DNA of 33,263 nucleotides, taken from positions 1 through 33,263 of the forward strand of contig JAJAZD010000179.1 of assembly GCA_026785945.1 (NCBI GenBank), in the 5' to 3' direction. Numbering within the stretch: position 1 is the first letter of the stretch; each line of letters opens with the position of its first letter. This DNA comes from Pseudonocardia sp. GTDB lineage: Bacteria; Actinomycetota; Actinomycetes; Mycobacteriales; Pseudonocardiaceae. The notes under the pieces were generated by a model that was not told where the DNA came from, searched no databases, and was given only the letters and a program-made list of their open reading frames with translations. Shown piece after piece: positions 32,154-33,263 of the stretch. The translations under genes were made by a program, and so were the position numbers.

Positions 32154-33263
32154 GTGTCGTGGACAGCCACCCTTGTGCTCGTCGCGGCGCTGACCGCTCC
32201 TGCCGGCCCCATCGGCTGCCCGGGGCAACAGGCCCCGCCCGCACCGCCGGCCGTCGCGGAGACGGCGGCCCCCGCACTCGATCCCCTGCCGTGGCCCGCC
32301 GAACCCGTCGGCGGCCCGGCGCTGGGTGCGTGCGGTGACATCGGACCGCCGAGCGCGCTGCCCGTGGACGCCACGGTGATCGGGGCCGCGTCGTTCGTCC
32401 TCGCCGATCTCGACACCGGCGCCGTCCTGCTGGCCCGGGCCCCGCACGCGCGGCACAGGCCCGCGTCGGCGTTGAAGGTGCTGACGGCGCTGGTGGCGTT
32501 GCGCGAGCTCGACCTGGCCACGGTGGTGGACGGCACGGTCGAGGACACCCGGATCGAGGGCAGCCGTGCAGGCATCGGGCCCGGCGGCCGGTACACCGTC
32601 GCACAACTGCTGGACGGGCTCCTGCTCAACTCCGGCAACGACACAGCCCATGCCCTGGCCAGGCAGCTCGGGGGGGACGCGGCGATGGTGGCCGCGATGA
32701 CCGCCGCCGCCCGCGAGGTGGGCGCGCTCGACACCCGGCCTGCGACCCCGGCCGGACTCGACGGGCCCGGCATGGCGTCCTCCGCCTACGACCTCGCGGC
32801 GCTGTTCCGCGTCGCGATGCGGGACACGCGGTTCGCCGCGATCGTCGGCACCCGGTCGGTGCGGTTCCCCGGCTACGCGGGAACGGCCGATTTCGAGTTG
32901 TCCAACAGCAACCGGTTGCTGTCGAACTACCCGGGGGCGCTCGGCGGCAAGTCGGGTTTCACCGACGCCTCCCGGCACACGCTCGTCGGCGCCGCGGAGC
33001 GTGACGGTCGGCGGCTCGTGGTGGCGATGGTGCGCGGAGAGCAGACCCCGTTGCCGATGTGGCAGCAGGCGGGCGGGTTGCTGGACTGGGGCTTCGCGCT
33101 CCCTGCCGGGACCGCACCGATCGGCACGCTCGTCGACGAGGCGGCCCCGCCGGTGCCACCCGCCCCCGCGGCGACCGACCCGCTGCCCGGCCCGCCGGGT
33201 GCGACCGCCGCGGTGACCCCCCCGGCGGCGGCCGCCCCGCCCGGAGCCGGCCCACCCCAGTGC
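32154..33263 (+). CDS. D-alanyl-D-alanine carboxypeptidase, 3' end outside the window
   Basis: A low-molecular-mass penicillin-binding protein of the S11 family that trims the terminal D-Ala from peptidoglycan stem peptides outside the cell. A short hydrophobic N-terminus (LVLVAALTAPAG, cleavage expected soon after) leads to a Pro/Ala-rich stretch. The serine-peptidase motifs follow: S105-A-L-K108 (nucleophile Ser and Lys), S160-G-N162 and K266-S-G268. From about residue 325 it becomes Pro/Ala-rich, the usual linker to a C-terminal anchor. The frame is still open at the last base (370 codons), so the end is missing. The GTG start is set by TAGGGT. M. tuberculosis dacB1 lies in the same general chromosomal area, from memory. 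Confidence 0.9.
   Translation, partial: MSWTATLVLVAALTAPAGPIGCPGQQAPPAPPAVAETAAPALDPLPWPAEPVGGPALGACGDIGPPSALPVDATVIGAASFVLADLDTGAVLLARAPHARHRPASALKVLTALVALRELDLATVVDGTVEDTRIEGSRAGIGPGGRYTVAQLLDGLLLNSGNDTAHALARQLGGDAAMVAAMTAAAREVGALDTRPATPAGLDGPGMASSAYDLAALFRVAMRDTRFAAIVGTRSVRFPGYAGTADFELSNSNRLLSNYPGALGGKSGFTDASRHTLVGAAERDGRRLVVAMVRGEQTPLPMWQQAGGLLDWGFALPAGTAPIGTLVDEAAPPVPPAPAATDPLPGPPGATAAVTPPAAAAPPGAGPPQC

Noticed and set aside
1-33263. tRNA, rRNA, insertion sequences or phage genes
   Set aside because: No transposase, integrase, terminal inverted repeat, or tRNA/rRNA-like sequence was recognised in either strand.

Overview
The window is very GC-rich and gene-dense, and it looks like chromosomal DNA of an actinobacterium, most likely of the Pseudonocardiaceae (Pseudonocardia-like). 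The evidence is an EspG-type ESX chaperone, a DUF397 protein, an Rv3311-like protein, many start codons placed 6-7 nt after a TANNNT box (leaderless style), and a gene order that recalls the lpdA-amiA-deoD-pmmB-upp-Rv3311-add-deoA-cdd stretch of Mycobacterium tuberculosis (recalled, not searched). The first 118 bases contain only G and C and look like a contig-end artefact.

Layout. 249-3488: EspG-like protein, small membrane protein, LpdA-type NAD(P)H:quinone reductase, gamma-glutamylcyclotransferase-like protein. 3489-4649: an AbiEi/DUF559-type gene bracketed by inverted arrays of a short GACTCGCG repeat, with two DnaA-box-like sequences in front of it. 4670-7945: M20 amidohydrolase and a membrane Ser/Thr kinase. 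7995-11249: purine nucleoside phosphorylase coupled to a PGM2-like phosphosugar mutase, a TetR remnant, and upp. 11298-15305: minus-strand block of a metallophosphoesterase, a haloalkane-dehalogenase-like hydrolase and a five-TM molybdopterin oxidoreductase, then a divergent small gene. 15338-20566: deoC, a full-length aldehyde dehydrogenase, an antisense DUF397 gene, a catalytically dead half-length aldehyde dehydrogenase, and an Rv3311-like acidic protein. 20615-22560: a frameshifted and truncated MalT/LuxR-type regulator. 22644-24966: adenosine deaminase and a coiled-coil protein. 24986-31907: a minus-strand operon of BMP-family lipoprotein, double-NBD ATPase, two permeases, cytidine deaminase and thymidine phosphorylase, mostly with overlapping ends. 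32154 to the end: a D-Ala-D-Ala carboxypeptidase cut by the window edge.

The theme is nucleoside uptake and catabolism. The BMP-type ABC transporter would import nucleosides. Cdd, Add, DeoA and PNP would deaminate and phosphorolyse them. Upp would salvage uracil. The mutase beside PNP may isomerise pentose 1-phosphates, because no deoB is present. DeoC would cleave deoxyribose 5-phosphate to glyceraldehyde 3-phosphate and acetaldehyde, and the linked aldehyde dehydrogenase could oxidise the acetaldehyde. The most interesting observations are the split ALDH16-like pair with a gene wedged between its halves, the repeat-bracketed DUF559 gene, the candidate phosphopentomutase, the probable Sec/Tat dual-targeted Mo protein, and the consistent leaderless promoter geometry.
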